A program made the position numbers and the translations under genes. A model generated the notes under the pieces. It saw nothing but the letters and a program-made list of their open reading frames with translations, ran no database searches and was not told the origin of the DNA. This document shows, one piece after another, positions 7,470 to 17,113 of a DNA stretch of 39,584 nt (positions are counted from its first letter, which is position 1; every line of letters starts with the position of its first letter). This DNA comes from Eubacteriales bacterium (lineage in GTDB: Bacteria; Bacillota; Clostridia; Oscillospirales; CAG-272), in NCBI GenBank assembly GCA_018383975.1, contig JAHAZT010000037.1, positions 1 to 39,584 of the forward strand, given 5' to 3'.

Positions 7470-8881
7470 TAAACGAAAAGCTTGAAAAATTCAAAGAATA
7501 TATAAAGGGTAAAACGGTTGCGCTTGTCGGAGCGGGGATAAGCAATATGTCGTGCGTCGATATGCTGCTTTCCTATGGAGCAAGGCTGACCGTCAGAGAT
7601 AAAAACCCCGACCCGACTTATACTCCGGACGGAGAAGGAGGCAGAATTGAAAAAGTCGCGCCGATACTCTCCGGAAAGGGCGTTGATATGCGCTTCGGTG
7701 ACGGCTATCTCTCCGACCTTTGCGAGAATATCATCATCAAAACGCCGGCGATACGTTCGGATTTGCCCGAATTTGCGCAGGCGGAAGAAAACGGCTCGGT
7801 TCTGACTTCGGAGGCGGAACTTTTCTGCAATCTCTGCCCCTGCAAAATAATAGCCGTTACGGGCAGTGACGGAAAGACAACAACGACAACGCTGATTTCC
7901 GAAATGCTTTCCGAAGAGACGGAAAACACGGAAAAGCGTGTATTTCTCGGAGGAAATATCGGCACGCCTCTGCTTCCGAAGGTCGGTGAAATGCGCACCT
8001 GTGACTTTGCCGTTCTCGAGCTTTCCAGTTTTCAGCTTCACAGAATGAGCTTTGCGCCGTATCGCGCCGTCATAACGAATATATCGCCGAACCATCTCAA
8101 CTGGCACACATCTATAACGGAATATGCCGAAAGCAAGGCGAATATATTTGCTCATCAGGATAAAGATTGCAGGCTTGTGCTCAACGCCTGTGACGGATAC
8201 ACAGATGATTTCCGCTCCCGCGCAAGGTCGCAGGTTGTGTTGTTTTCTTCAAAGGGCGAGCCGGAGGGAGACGCCGTGTGGCTTTCCGGAAATGATATTT
8301 TTGCAAGACTTTCGGGAAAAACGGAAAAGGTTATGTCGCGCGCCGATATCCGCCTTGTCGGACTACACAACGTTGAAAATTATATGGCGGCAATCGCCGC
8401 GCTGGATGGTCTTATCTCAAAGGAAACCGTGATAAAGGTTGCCGGAGAATTTGCCGGCGTACGTCACAGAATTGAAGAGGTATGCACAAAAAACGGCGTG
8501 AAATTCTATAACAGCTCGATAGACACAACGCCGACGAGAACCCTTGCGGCACTCCGGTCATTTGAAAATCCGCCGATAGTCATCTGCGGAGGGTCGGACA
8601 AGAACCTGCCCATGGATACTCTTGCGGCAGAGCTTGAAAAAAGAGCGAAATACGTAGTGCTGACGGGGACGACGGGTGTCCGCCTCGCGGAGCTTTTCGA
8701 CGCCGTTGGCTATAAAAAATATACATATGAAAGAGATTTTGAAAAGGCTGTCCGCGCGGCGGCGGGCTTTGCGGAGGAGGGCGACGTTGTTCTGCTTTCT
8801 CCGGCGGCGGCGAGCTTTGACAGCTTCCGCAATTTTGAAAAGCGCGGCGACTTTTTCTGTGACATAGTCAGAAATCTCTGA
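7466..8881 (+). CDS. murD: UDP-N-acetylmuramoyl-L-alanine--D-glutamate ligase (MurD)
   Basis: MurD adds D-glutamate to UDP-MurNAc-L-Ala in cytoplasmic peptidoglycan precursor synthesis. The 471-residue protein shows an N-terminal Rossmann-like UDP-binding domain (VALVGAGISNMS), the Mur-ligase ATP loop VTGSDGKTTTTTLISEML near residue 130, ELSSFQL, and NISPNHLNWH, which are MurD signatures. The C-terminal ligase domain includes SIDTTPTRTLAAL, where MurD more often has SKATN; the position fits even though the wording differs. Length is usual for MurD. It is coupled to rsmA by a 4-bp overlap. Confidence 0.92.
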   Translation: MINEKLEKFKEYIKGKTVALVGAGISNMSCVDMLLSYGARLTVRDKNPDPTYTPDGEGGRIEKVAPILSGKGVDMRFGDGYLSDLCENIIIKTPAIRSDLPEFAQAEENGSVLTSEAELFCNLCPCKIIAVTGSDGKTTTTTLISEMLSEETENTEKRVFLGGNIGTPLLPKVGEMRTCDFAVLELSSFQLHRMSFAPYRAVITNISPNHLNWHTSITEYAESKANIFAHQDKDCRLVLNACDGYTDDFRSRARSQVVLFSSKGEPEGDAVWLSGNDIFARLSGKTEKVMSRADIRLVGLHNVENYMAAIAALDGLISKETVIKVAGEFAGVRHRIEEVCTKNGVKFYNSSIDTTPTRTLAALRSFENPPIVICGGSDKNLPMDTLAAELEKRAKYVVLTGTTGVRLAELFDAVGYKKYTYERDFEKAVRAAAGFAEEGDVVLLSPAAASFDSFRNFEKRGDFFCDIVRNL

Positions 8882-8900
8882 AAAACGGAAGGATAAAAAG

Positions 8901-10148
8901 ATGGAACTTTCAGAAAGACTGAAAAAAATCGACGAGGCGGCGCTGAAAGCGCTTGCGCCCGTCTTTGCGGATTTTGACAGAATCTCCGCAGAAAATACGG
9001 AGAAGGTATTGCGTTCGTTTGCAAAGCACCGCGTGTCGGACTCGATGTTTGCGGGGTCAACGGGTTACGGCTATACGGACAACGGCAGGGATGCGCTTGA
9101 CAGAATATATGCGGACGTTTTCGGAGCGGAGGCGGCGTTCTGCCGTCACAGCATAGTCAACGGAACGCACGCTATATCAATCGCGCTTTTCGGACTTCTG
9201 CGCCCCGGCGACATTATGCTTTCGATAACCGGTCGCCCATACGATACGCTTTCCGATGTTATCGGTGACAAAACGCACGACGGTACAGGCTCCCTTGCCG
9301 ATTTCGGCGTCGGATACGATGAAACAGAACTGTGTGACGGCGGCGTTGACTATCCCGCGGTTGCGGAAAAAATTGCAAAGTACGGCGAGAAAATCAAAGT
9401 AATATTCATTCAGAGATCGAAGGGCTACGGAATCCGCCCGACGTTTTCCTCGGAGGAGATCGGAGAGATGGCACGCTTCTGCCACGAAAGATCTGGGGCT
9501 TATGTCGTCGTTGACAATTGCTACGGCGAATTCTGTGACGAAAAAGAGCCGACAGACTTCGGAGCGGACGTTATAGTCGGTTCGCTTATAAAAAACCCCG
9601 GCGGCGGCATGGCAAATTGCGGCGGATACGTCGCGGGAACGGCAAAAGCGGTTGAACTCATTTCATACAGACTGACGACTGTCGGAATAGGAACGGAGGT
9701 CGGTGCGACGATCGGCGAAAACCGCAATCTTTTCAGAGGATTTTTCCTTGCTCCGCACGTCGTCGCACAAGCGAAAAAAACAGCGGCGTATGCTTCGTAC
9801 GTTTTTTCCGCTCTCGGCTATGACGTTTCTCCGTCATATGACTGCGCACGCCACGATATCATTCAGACGGTGACGTTTGGCACGCCGGAGGGACTTTGCG
9901 CATTTTGCAGAGGCATACAGGCGGGATCCCCCGTTGACGCATTCGTAACGCCAGAGCCATGGGCGATGCCGGGCTATGCGGACGAGGTCATCATGGCGGC
10001 GGGAGCATTTGTTTCGGGGTCGTCGATCGAAATATCGGCGGACGGGCCGCTCCGCGAGCCGTATACGGCATATTTTCAGGGCGGGCTGACGTTTGAAAGC
10101 GGCAGATATGCCATTCTCAAAGCGGCAAAATGCCTGCTGAACGAATAA
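8901..10148 (+). CDS. PLP-dependent methionine gamma-lyase family protein (aluminium-resistance-like)
   Basis: This 415-residue protein belongs to the family often labelled aluminium resistance protein or methionine gamma-lyase family (Cys/Met metabolism PLP enzymes). Evidence includes the N-terminal FAKHRVSDSMFAGSTGYGY, the aspartate strand YVVVDNCYGEF that contacts the PLP ring, and the probable Schiff-base lysine in VGSLIKNPGGGMA, followed by GGYVAGTAKAVELI. The true substrate of this family is not settled; sulfur amino acid cleavage is inferred from the fold. It follows murD by 19 bp with GGAAGGAT upstream and is the last gene before a terminator. Confidence 0.85.
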   Translation: MELSERLKKIDEAALKALAPVFADFDRISAENTEKVLRSFAKHRVSDSMFAGSTGYGYTDNGRDALDRIYADVFGAEAAFCRHSIVNGTHAISIALFGLLRPGDIMLSITGRPYDTLSDVIGDKTHDGTGSLADFGVGYDETELCDGGVDYPAVAEKIAKYGEKIKVIFIQRSKGYGIRPTFSSEEIGEMARFCHERSGAYVVVDNCYGEFCDEKEPTDFGADVIVGSLIKNPGGGMANCGGYVAGTAKAVELISYRLTTVGIGTEVGATIGENRNLFRGFFLAPHVVAQAKKTAAYASYVFSALGYDVSPSYDCARHDIIQTVTFGTPEGLCAFCRGIQAGSPVDAFVTPEPWAMPGYADEVIMAAGAFVSGSSIEISADGPLREPYTAYFQGGLTFESGRYAILKAAKCLLNE

Positions 10149-10170
10149 TCGGCAAACGGAATATATATGA

Positions 10171-10202
10171 AAAATACACGGAAAATATCCGTGTATTTTT
10201 TT
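10171..10202 (+). terminator. Intrinsic terminator after the rsmA-murD-lyase operon
   Basis: AAAATACACGGA-AAATA-TCCGTGTATTTT forms a 12-bp stem continuing into a T-run. The mirrored A-run allows some function on the other strand. Confidence 0.85.
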
Positions 10203-10220
10203 ATTTTCGTCCCCTTTATT

Positions 10221-10254
10221 ATGACAAATTCCTCGCACGGACAGGGTTTATAAT
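10221..10254 (+). promoter_or_regulatory. Candidate Spo0A-dependent spoIIG promoter with 22-bp spacer
   Basis: ATGACA (10221-10226, five of six matches to TTGACA) and a perfect TATAAT (10249-10254) are separated by 22 bp. The same abnormal spacing is known for the B. subtilis spoIIG promoter, which needs Spo0A-phosphate. Overlapping the -35, TATGACAAA is the reverse complement of TTTGTCATA, seven of nine matches to the 0A box TTTGTCGAA. Confidence 0.55.
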
Positions 10255-10284
10255 TAGAAAAAAGAGCAGGGGAGGCAGGCGTCA

Positions 10285-11154
10285 ATGACGGAAGAAATAT
10301 ACGGCGACGTATTGTTTCTGATAAATTTTTCAATGGACTTTCTCTCGCTTTTCATAACGGGAAAGATAATGCACCTGAAAATGAACAAATGGCGGCTGCT
10401 CGCCTCGGCGACGGTCGGCGGGGTTTACGGCGTTGCGTCGCTTTTCTTCCCGTTTGACGGGGTGCTTCTCGTGCTTGCAAACGTTGCCTGCGCTTTTATG
10501 ATGTGCCTTGCGGCGTTTCACAGGAAAAAAAGTATGCCGGCGACGCTCGTATCGTGTCTGCTGTTTTACGGCGTCGGGATGATGCTCGGCGGGGTGATGA
10601 CGGCGATATATTCAAGGCTCGGAAAATACACGGGTTATATTTCCATAGGCGGCAGTATTGCAACGGTTTTCGGCGATATTCCCATATGGGCTTTCGGTCT
10701 TGCGGCGGGAGCCGCCGCGCTTGTGACGTATATCTGCGGGCGCGTTACAGCAAGGAAAAGCACGACGGAAAGTGTCGGCATAACGGTCGGCTTCGGAGAG
10801 AGAACGGCAGAGGCGAGGTGCCTTGTCGACAGCGGAAACCTGCTTGCTGAGCCTATCAGCGGGACGCCTGTGATATTTCTGAAAAGCGACGTTGCAGAGA
10901 GAGCTTTTCCTCCGGAAATACTTTCGGCTATGAAAGAAAAAGGCGTTTGCCGGAGCATTGAGATAATGAAAAAACTGCGGTTTGTGCCGTCGGCATCGGT
11001 GAACGGTGAAGGAACGGTTGCGGCGGCGGTGCCCGATTTCTGTTATATCGAGACCGCACACGGCACACAATCAAAAAAGGCACTCATAGCCGTTGATTTT
11101 TCGGGGTGCGACTTCGGCGGAACGGACGGTATCGTCCCGAAAATACTTATATAA
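10285..11154 (+). CDS. spoIIGA: Sigma-E processing peptidase SpoIIGA
   Basis: SpoIIGA is a membrane aspartic protease that removes the pro-sequence of sigma-E in the mother cell after receiving a forespore signal (SpoIIR in Bacillus). The 289-residue protein has about five hydrophobic N-terminal segments ([65 protein letters not shown]). A soluble C-terminal protease domain follows, with the catalytic motif [18 protein letters not shown], in which D-S-G holds the aspartate. Length is close to the Bacillus protein. AGGGGAGG precedes the ATG. sigE follows 17 bp later, as in the standard spoIIG operon. Confidence 0.93.
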   Translation: MTEEIYGDVLFLINFSMDFLSLFITGKIMHLKMNKWRLLASATVGGVYGVASLFFPFDGVLLVLANVACAFMMCLAAFHRKKSMPATLVSCLLFYGVGMMLGGVMTAIYSRLGKYTGYISIGGSIATVFGDIPIWAFGLAAGAAALVTYICGRVTARKSTTESVGITVGFGERTAEARCLVDSGNLLAEPISGTPVIFLKSDVAERAFPPEILSAMKEKGVCRSIEIMKKLRFVPSASVNGEGTVAAAVPDFCYIETAHGTQSKKALIAVDFSGCDFGGTDGIVPKILI

Positions 11155-11171
11155 AGAGGGGTGAATATAAC

Positions 11172-11891
11172 ATGCTTTTCACGAAAATAATATCGCGGAT
11201 AAAATCGGCGATATACGGACTTTTGCGAAAGCTGGGAATTCTTTGCGAGGTGCATTACATAGGCGGTGCGGAAACGCTTCCTCCGCCGCTTACGGCAGAA
11301 GAAGAAACGGATATTCTCTCCCGTCTTGACGAGGACGAGAGCCTGCGTCGGGTGCTTGTTGAAAGAAACCTGCGGCTCGTCGTCTACATAGCGCGGAAAT
11401 TTGAAAACACCGGCGTCGGACTTGAAGACCTCATTTCAATCGGCACGATAGGACTTATCAAGGCGGCAAATACCTTCCGTGCAGACAAAAATATAAAACT
11501 GGCAACCTATGCTTCGCGCTGTATTGAGAACGAAATACTTATGTATATAAGGAAAAGTCAGAATCAGAAACTTGAGCTTTCTCTTGAGGCACCGCTCAGC
11601 GCCGACTGGGACGGAAACGAGCTCATTCTTTCAGACGTGCTCGGCAGCGACGAGGAAAACGTCGGCAAAAGGCTTGAGGACGAGGAGGAAAAAAGTGTGA
11701 TAGCCGAGGCTGTTGCGCTCCTCGGCGACCGTGAGAGGGAAATAATAGAATTGCGGTTCGGACTCGGCGGCAGGCGCGAAATGACTCAAAAAGAGGTTGC
11801 GGATATGCTGGGAATATCACAATCCTACATTTCAAGGCTCGAAAAAAAGACGATAAACCGCTTAAAAGAACAGATTGAAAATAAAATCTGA
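11172..11891 (+). CDS. sigE: RNA polymerase sporulation sigma factor SigE (pro-form)
   Basis: Sigma-E directs early mother-cell transcription, including spoIIIA. I start it at the ATG at 11172, not the upstream track start, because it has GAGGGGTG before it and yields a 239-residue pro-protein. The N-terminal hydrophobic/basic pro-sequence (about residues 1-27) ends before [15 protein letters not shown], the conserved region at the SpoIIGA cleavage site. Region 2 ([47 protein letters not shown]) and region 4 ([19 protein letters not shown]) are complete. Its processing peptidase is encoded directly upstream. Confidence 0.97.
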   Translation: MLFTKIISRIKSAIYGLLRKLGILCEVHYIGGAETLPPPLTAEEETDILSRLDEDESLRRVLVERNLRLVVYIARKFENTGVGLEDLISIGTIGLIKAANTFRADKNIKLATYASRCIENEILMYIRKSQNQKLELSLEAPLSADWDGNELILSDVLGSDEENVGKRLEDEEEKSVIAEAVALLGDREREIIELRFGLGGRREMTQKEVADMLGISQSYISRLEKKTINRLKEQIENKI

Positions 11892-11920
11892 AAAAAATAC
11901 GAAAAAAATCAAAAAAACAC

Positions 11921-11949
11921 TTGCAAAAAAATAAAGAGTGTGATATAGT
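11921..11949 (+). promoter_or_regulatory. Promoter of rpmE
   Basis: TTGCAA (11921-11926), 17 bp, TATAGT (11944-11949), in an A-rich stretch that could act as an UP element. It gives a start about 30 bases before the rpmE ATG, separating rpmE from sigE. Confidence 0.7.
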
Positions 11950-11986
11950 GAATAGGCATGAATTTGGAAAGGAAGAAGGTGTGAAC

Positions 11987-12190
11987 ATGAAAGAGGGAAT
12001 CCATCCTAAGTACGTTGATGCAACCGTCAGATGTGCTTGCGGCGAAGTCATTCAGACAAAATCGACTAAGGGCGATTTCAAAGTTGAAATTTGCTCAAAA
12101 TGCCATCCTTTCTATACCGGAAAACAGAAATTTGTTGACTCCGGCGGGCGTGTCGATAAGTTCAAAAAGCGTCTTGAAGGAAAGAAATAA
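11987..12190 (+). CDS. rpmE: Large-subunit ribosomal protein bL31 (zinc type)
   Basis: bL31 sits at the intersubunit bridge of the 50S subunit. The 67-residue protein begins [14 protein letters not shown] and keeps the zinc-binding cysteines as CAC and [10 protein letters not shown], so it is the zinc-containing (C+) type rather than the zinc-free paralogue made in zinc shortage. The ATG at 11987 gives the usual length; the ORF-track start lies upstream of the likely start of translation. It is monocistronic, between its own promoter and a terminator. Confidence 0.96.
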   Translation: MKEGIHPKYVDATVRCACGEVIQTKSTKGDFKVEICSKCHPFYTGKQKFVDSGGRVDKFKKRLEGKK

Positions 12191-12211
12191 TCGGGTTGAT
12201 GACTTTGATTT

Positions 12212-12258
12212 GGCGGGGAAACGCGCAGCATAAGCTTGTGCGCGCACCCGCCTTTTTT
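12212..12258 (+). terminator. Intrinsic terminator after rpmE
   Basis: GGCGGG (12212-12217) pairs with CCCGCC (12247-12252) before TTTTTT, with an inner helix GCGCA...TGCGC. It lies just upstream of hflX. Confidence 0.75.
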
Positions 12259-12280
12259 CTGCTCTTTGAAAGGAGATTAT

Positions 12281-13546
12281 ATGGAAAAGCTTATTGATAA
12301 AGAAACTATAACAAACGTTGCGCTTGTCGGCGTTTTTCTTCCGGGCGACGACGAAAGAAATTTTGAAGCGTCGCTCTGCGAGCTTGAAAGATTGACGGAA
12401 ACGGCAGGCGGAAAGGTCATCGCAAAGTTGACTCAGAACAGAGAAAATCCGGAGCCGAGAACGTATATCGGTCAGGGAAAGGTTGAGGAGTTGAAAACGC
12501 TTTGCGAAAACAATGATATCGATACCGTGATTTTTGACTGCGAGCTTTCGCCGTCACAGATAAAAAATCTTGAGGACGACACGGATTTGCGCGTGATAGA
12601 CAGGAGTATGCTCATTCTTGATATTTTCGCGCTTCACGCCGTCAGCGGCGAGGGAAAATTGCAGGTTGAGCTTGCACAGATGAAATATACCGTGCCGAGA
12701 TTGACGGGCAAGGGCAGCGAGCTTTCAAGGCTCGGCGGCGGTATCGGAACGAGAGGCCCCGGCGAATCCAAGCTGGAAACCGACCGCAGACACGTCAGGC
12801 GTCGTATTGACGCTTTGCGCGAACAGCTTGACAGGCTTGAAAAGAACAGAATGACACAGCGCGCACAGAGAAGTCGCTCCGGAATATTTTCCGTTGCCAT
12901 CGTCGGCTATACGAACGCAGGCAAATCGACGCTTCTGAATGCTCTCACGGGCGCGGGAATTCTTGCCGAGGACAAGCTCTTTGCAACTCTTGACACGACG
13001 ACGAGAAAATATTCTCTTCCGTCCGGAGAGGAAATTCTGCTGACGGACACCGTCGGATTTATCCGCAATCTGCCGCATCATCTTATAGACGCGTTCAAAT
13101 CTACTCTTGAGGAACTGACATTTGCGGACGCGCTGATGATAGTCGTTGACGCGGGCGACCCGGAGTGCGCGGTGCAGATAGACGTTACGGAAAAACTTAT
13201 ATCGGAACTGGGCGCGGGCGGACTGCCGACGCTGTACGTTTTCAACAAATGCGATATCGGAATAAGAGATACCGTCCTTCCGTTTGAGGACTCGAAAAAG
13301 GAGCGGATTTTCATATCCGCAAAGACGGGCGAAGGACTTCCTGAGCTTGCCGAAAAACTGGAAAAGCTCGCCCACAGCGGCAAAAAACAATTGACATTTG
13401 TTTTCCCGCACAGCGACGTTTCAAAGAAAAACATTCTCTATAAAAATGCCACCGTCATCTCGGAGGAATACGGGGAAAGCGGAGTTACCGTTGTTGCGGT
13501 GACGGACGAAAAAACGGCGGGTCAGCTGAAAAAATATATCGGGTAA
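12281..13546 (+). CDS. hflX: GTPase HflX
   Basis: HflX is a ribosome-splitting GTPase that rescues stalled or heat-damaged ribosomes. I use the ATG at 12281 (after AAAGGAG), giving 421 residues; the track start at 12236 lies in the rpmE terminator. The N-terminal HflX domain ends in the glycine-rich KGSELSRLGGGIGTRGPGESK, a family hallmark, followed by a helical linker (RRHVRRRIDALREQL). The GTPase domain has G1 GYTNAGKST, G3 DTVGFI, G4 NKCD and G5 SAKTG. The short C-terminal domain is present. Confidence 0.96.
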   Translation: MEKLIDKETITNVALVGVFLPGDDERNFEASLCELERLTETAGGKVIAKLTQNRENPEPRTYIGQGKVEELKTLCENNDIDTVIFDCELSPSQIKNLEDDTDLRVIDRSMLILDIFALHAVSGEGKLQVELAQMKYTVPRLTGKGSELSRLGGGIGTRGPGESKLETDRRHVRRRIDALREQLDRLEKNRMTQRAQRSRSGIFSVAIVGYTNAGKSTLLNALTGAGILAEDKLFATLDTTTRKYSLPSGEEILLTDTVGFIRNLPHHLIDAFKSTLEELTFADALMIVVDAGDPECAVQIDVTEKLISELGAGGLPTLYVFNKCDIGIRDTVLPFEDSKKERIFISAKTGEGLPELAEKLEKLAHSGKKQLTFVFPHSDVSKKNILYKNATVISEEYGESGVTVVAVTDEKTAGQLKKYIG

Positions 13547-13581
13547 ACCGAAAAAGAATATATCGGAGAGGAGAAAAACGT

Positions 13582-14205
13582 ATGGCGACAGAGGCTCTGA
13601 CGACCCTCGGCAAGAGGGGAACGTTTGAATTTTCGGAGAAAAAGTCCGTTTTCATCGGCTATGCCGCGCCCGTTTCAAGCGAGGCGGAGGCGCTCGCTTT
13701 CGTCGCGGAAATAAAGGCAAAGCACTCCGACGCAAGGCACAACGTTTCGGCATACGTTGTCGGCGGGGCGTGCCATGCAAGCGACGACGGCGAGCCGCAG
13801 GGAACCGGCGGAGTGCCCGTGCTTGACGTCATCCGCAAGAGCGGAATTGACAATGCCGCAGTCGTCGTCACGCGGTATTTCGGGGGGATACTTCTCGGCG
13901 CAGGAGGACTTGTCCGCGCTTATTCAAGGGCTGCCGCGGGCGCCGTTGCCGACGCGGGAGCGGTCACATACGATCTTTTTTCCGAGTGTGAATTTACCTG
14001 TCCGTACACCGATTACGACAGACTTGTCTACGAGCTGGGCAAATATACCGCCATGATTGATAAAACGGAATTTCTTTCGGACGTGAGAGTCGGATTTGCG
14101 ATACTCGCGTCGGAGGAGGCTGCGTTTTCGGCAAGAATAAGCGAAATGACGGGCGGCAGATGCTCCGTTTTGCATACGGGACAGCGTTTTGACGCGAAAA
14201 AGTGA
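13582..14205 (+). CDS. YigZ/YvyE family protein (IMPACT-like, UPF0029)
   Basis: The 207-residue protein matches the YigZ family: an N-terminal UPF0029/IMPACT domain with the signature DDGEPQGTGGVPVLDVI and VVVTRYFGGILLGAGGLVRAYS, then a C-terminal DUF1949-like ferredoxin fold. Eukaryotic IMPACT regulates the Gcn2 kinase, but the bacterial role is not established. It starts 35 bp after hflX behind GGAGAGGAG. The DNA after its stop overlaps a longer upstream reading of dgt, which I do not accept as translated. Confidence 0.92.
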   Translation: MATEALTTLGKRGTFEFSEKKSVFIGYAAPVSSEAEALAFVAEIKAKHSDARHNVSAYVVGGACHASDDGEPQGTGGVPVLDVIRKSGIDNAAVVVTRYFGGILLGAGGLVRAYSRAAAGAVADAGAVTYDLFSECEFTCPYTDYDRLVYELGKYTAMIDKTEFLSDVRVGFAILASEEAAFSARISEMTGGRCSVLHTGQRFDAKK

Positions 14206-14297
14206 CGAAAAACTGTCGAAAAATCGAAACAAAAAAGGATTTTCCCGATTTTCTGCGTATATTATCAACGAAAAACAAAAAACAGGAGGTTTTTGCC

Positions 14298-15293
14298 TTG
14301 ACCGTAGCCGAAATGCTTATGGAACGAGAAAGAAGTACGCTTTCCCCCTTTGCGTGTCTTTCGGAGAACACAAAGGGGCGTCTTCATCCGATACCGCCGC
14401 CGGAGCTGAGAACGGAATTTCAGCGCGACAGGGACAGGATTATTCATTGCAAATCCTTCCGCAGACTGATGAACAAGACTCAGGTTTTCCTCTGTCCGGA
14501 GGACGACCATTACAGAACGCGTCTGACCCACACTCTTGAGGTGACGCAGATTGCGAGAACTATCGCGAGGGGGCTTTCGCTCAACGAGGATCTGACGGAG
14601 GCTGCGGGACTCGGACACGATCTCGGTCACCCGCCGTTTGCTCACGCAGGGGAGCGCGCGCTCACGGAGTGCTTTGACCCGGGCTTTACGCATTACTATC
14701 AGAGCCTGCGCGTAGTAGATAAACTCGAAAAGGGCGGAAAGGGACTGAACCTGACGTTTGAGGTGCGCGACGCAATTGTAAATCATTCGGGTGACAATGC
14801 CGCGTCCACTCTTGAGGGTAAAATCATCAAGCTGGCGGACAGAATTGCCTATATCAATCACGACATAGACGATGCGATAAGAGCAAAAATACTCCGTCCG
14901 GACGACCTGCCGAAAAAGCTGACCGATATTCTCGGTGATACTCATTCAAAGCGTATCGGAACGCTTGTCAGCTCCGTTATTGAGGAAAGCACGGGCAAAA
15001 ACGATATAATTATGGACGGAACAATCCATTCCGCTATGCTTGAACTGCGGGAATTTCTCTTTGAAAATGTATACAGAAATCCCGAGGCGAAGGGCGAAGA
15101 GGGACGTGCAATGGATATGCTCAAACGCCTTTACGAATACTTTGTGCAGAACCCGGATAAAATGCCGGAGGAATACAATATTGACGAAAGCGACTCCGTC
15201 GAGCGCCGCGCATGCGACTACATATGCGGAATGACGGACAGATACGCAATAAACACTTTCGAGCGCATATTTGTGCCGAAGGTCTGGAAATAA
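14298..15293 (+). CDS. dgt: Deoxyguanosinetriphosphate triphosphohydrolase-like protein (HD domain)
   Basis: Dgt-like enzymes cleave dNTPs to nucleosides and triphosphate, tuning dNTP pools. The HD-superfamily metal ligands are visible: RLTHTLEV (H), GLGHDLGHPPFAHAGE (HD), and the later aspartate in IKLADRIAYINHDIDDA. The N-terminal FQRDRDRIIHCKSFRRLMNKTQVF is the family signature. I choose the TTG at 14298 because AGGAGG ends 8 bases before it; the result is 331 residues, normal for the short Firmicutes type. The track start at 14202 would add an implausible Lys-rich stretch overlapping the previous gene. An order dgt-dnaG-rpoD is common in Clostridia. Confidence 0.92.
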   Translation: MTVAEMLMERERSTLSPFACLSENTKGRLHPIPPPELRTEFQRDRDRIIHCKSFRRLMNKTQVFLCPEDDHYRTRLTHTLEVTQIARTIARGLSLNEDLTEAAGLGHDLGHPPFAHAGERALTECFDPGFTHYYQSLRVVDKLEKGGKGLNLTFEVRDAIVNHSGDNAASTLEGKIIKLADRIAYINHDIDDAIRAKILRPDDLPKKLTDILGDTHSKRIGTLVSSVIEESTGKNDIIMDGTIHSAMLELREFLFENVYRNPEAKGEEGRAMDMLKRLYEYFVQNPDKMPEEYNIDESDSVERRACDYICGMTDRYAINTFERIFVPKVWK

Positions 15294-15316
15294 AACGCAA
15301 AAGGAGGTAACTTGAT

Positions 15317-17071
15317 TTGAAAATCACGCCGGAATTCATAGACGATCTCAAATTCCGAAACAGAATAGAAGATGTTATCTCCACGTATGTGACGCTCAAA
15401 AGAGCGGGGTCGAGACTTGTCGGGCTTTGCCCGTTTCACTCCGAAAAAACGCCGTCGTTTACGGTGTTTACGGACACAAACAGCTATCATTGCTTCGGCT
15501 GCGGAGCGGGAGGCGACGTCATAACCTTTGTTATGGCAGCGGAAAATCTTGATTATCTCGGCGCGCTTGAATTTCTCTGCAACCGCGTCGGAATGAAAAT
15601 GCCCGATACGGACGGCGAAAAGAGCGAGTCCGGCAGGCGAAGAAGATTTTACGATATGAACAGGGAAGCGGCAAGATTTTTTCATGCGTCGCTTTCAAAG
15701 CCGGGCGCCGAGGGCGCCGTCGACTACCTCATAAACAGGCGGAAACTGCCGAAATCGGCAATTACGCGGTTCGGTATCGGCTATGCGCCGGACAGCTTTG
15801 ACGCTCTGCGAAAACATATGATATCGCTCGGTTACAGGGACGAGGAGCTGAAGGAGGCTTTTCTCTGCGGCAAGTCCAAAACGGGCAAATATTTTGACTA
15901 TTTCAGGGGAAGAATAATGTTTCCCATAATAGATAATTTCGGTAACGTGATCGCTTTCGGCGGTCGCGCCATCGGCGATAAGGAGCCGAAATATCTGAAC
16001 AGCTCTGATACGCCGGTTTTTAAGAAAAGCCGCAACCTCTATTCGCTGAATTTTGCAAGGACGTGCTGCTCCGAGGAGCTCATCCTCTGCGAGGGATATA
16101 TGGACGTTATCGGCGTTAACCTTGCGGGACTTTCAAACGCCGTCGCAACTCTCGGCACGGCGCTGACGAGCGATCAGGCGAGAATAATGGCAAAATACAC
16201 GAAAAAGGTTGTCATCGCATACGACAGCGACGGAGCGGGCGTCGCCGCAACGAAAAGGGCGATACCCATGCTCACGGACGCGGGACTTGAAGTGCGCGTG
16301 CTTCATATGGACGGAGCGAAAGACCCGGATGAATACGTCAAAAAGTTCGGTGCGGACAAATTCCGCGCGCTCGTTGCGGAGAGCGAGGGCAAGCTGGAAT
16401 TTCTGCTCGGCTCGGTGCTGAAAAAATATAACGTCGATATACCGGATGAGAAGATAAAGGCGGCGGAGGAGCTTTGCACTATCGCCGCGGATATCGAATC
16501 CAATATCGAGCGCGAGGTTTACGTCGGTAAAATCGCTTCCGCTCTGGGACTTGACGTCGCAAACGTAAGAACCGATACGGAGCGCAAGCGCAAATACAGA
16601 AAAAAAGACCGCGAGGCAGAGGAAAAACGGAAAATCGTGATGAGCTCGCTCGGCGTCGGAGACAGAGTCAACCGTGACTACGCAAAGAACGTCAAAGCCG
16701 CGCATGCGGAGGAGACCGTTCTCGGGCTGATGCTGCTGTTTCCGGAGTATACGGAAAAAGTGCGCAACGGCAAAACGGAGCTGACGGCGGACGACTTTGT
16801 CACCGAGTTCAACAGAAGGGTCTTTGGCCGGTTGCTTGAAAGCGGCAGTGAAGGGGGACTCGGCTCGTTTGCGGACGAATTTTCGCCGGAGGAAATCTCC
16901 AGAATGTCATCTATGCTTGTTGCAAGACAGGAGTTGACGGACAACAGCGAAAGCGTCTTTGAGGAGAGTATAAACGCGCTTAAACGCGCCGTTTCCGAGT
17001 CAGCCGACAAGGACGGCGATATCGACTCGCTTATGAAGCTGATAGAAAGCAAAAAACGACAAAACAAATGA
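15317..17071 (+). CDS. dnaG: DNA primase DnaG
   Basis: DnaG makes RNA primers at the replication fork together with DnaB helicase. The 584-residue protein has an N-terminal CHC2 zinc domain (CPFH near residue 38 and CFGC near residue 59). The RNA-polymerase core contains FGGRAI, the TOPRIM motif LCEGYMDVIGV and the acidic AYDSDGAG. The variable C-terminal helicase-interaction region begins around residue 430 and is shorter than in E. coli. Translation starts at the TTG at 15317, spaced 9 bases from AGGAGG. It sits directly upstream of rpoD in the usual macromolecular-synthesis arrangement. Confidence 0.96.
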   Translation: MKITPEFIDDLKFRNRIEDVISTYVTLKRAGSRLVGLCPFHSEKTPSFTVFTDTNSYHCFGCGAGGDVITFVMAAENLDYLGALEFLCNRVGMKMPDTDGEKSESGRRRRFYDMNREAARFFHASLSKPGAEGAVDYLINRRKLPKSAITRFGIGYAPDSFDALRKHMISLGYRDEELKEAFLCGKSKTGKYFDYFRGRIMFPIIDNFGNVIAFGGRAIGDKEPKYLNSSDTPVFKKSRNLYSLNFARTCCSEELILCEGYMDVIGVNLAGLSNAVATLGTALTSDQARIMAKYTKKVVIAYDSDGAGVAATKRAIPMLTDAGLEVRVLHMDGAKDPDEYVKKFGADKFRALVAESEGKLEFLLGSVLKKYNVDIPDEKIKAAEELCTIAADIESNIEREVYVGKIASALGLDVANVRTDTERKRKYRKKDREAEEKRKIVMSSLGVGDRVNRDYAKNVKAAHAEETVLGLMLLFPEYTEKVRNGKTELTADDFVTEFNRRVFGRLLESGSEGGLGSFADEFSPEEISRMSSMLVARQELTDNSESVFEESINALKRAVSESADKDGDIDSLMKLIESKKRQNK

Positions 17072-17113
17072 ACAGTTAAAGAAAAGAATACATAAATTTC
17101 GGAGGAAAATTCA

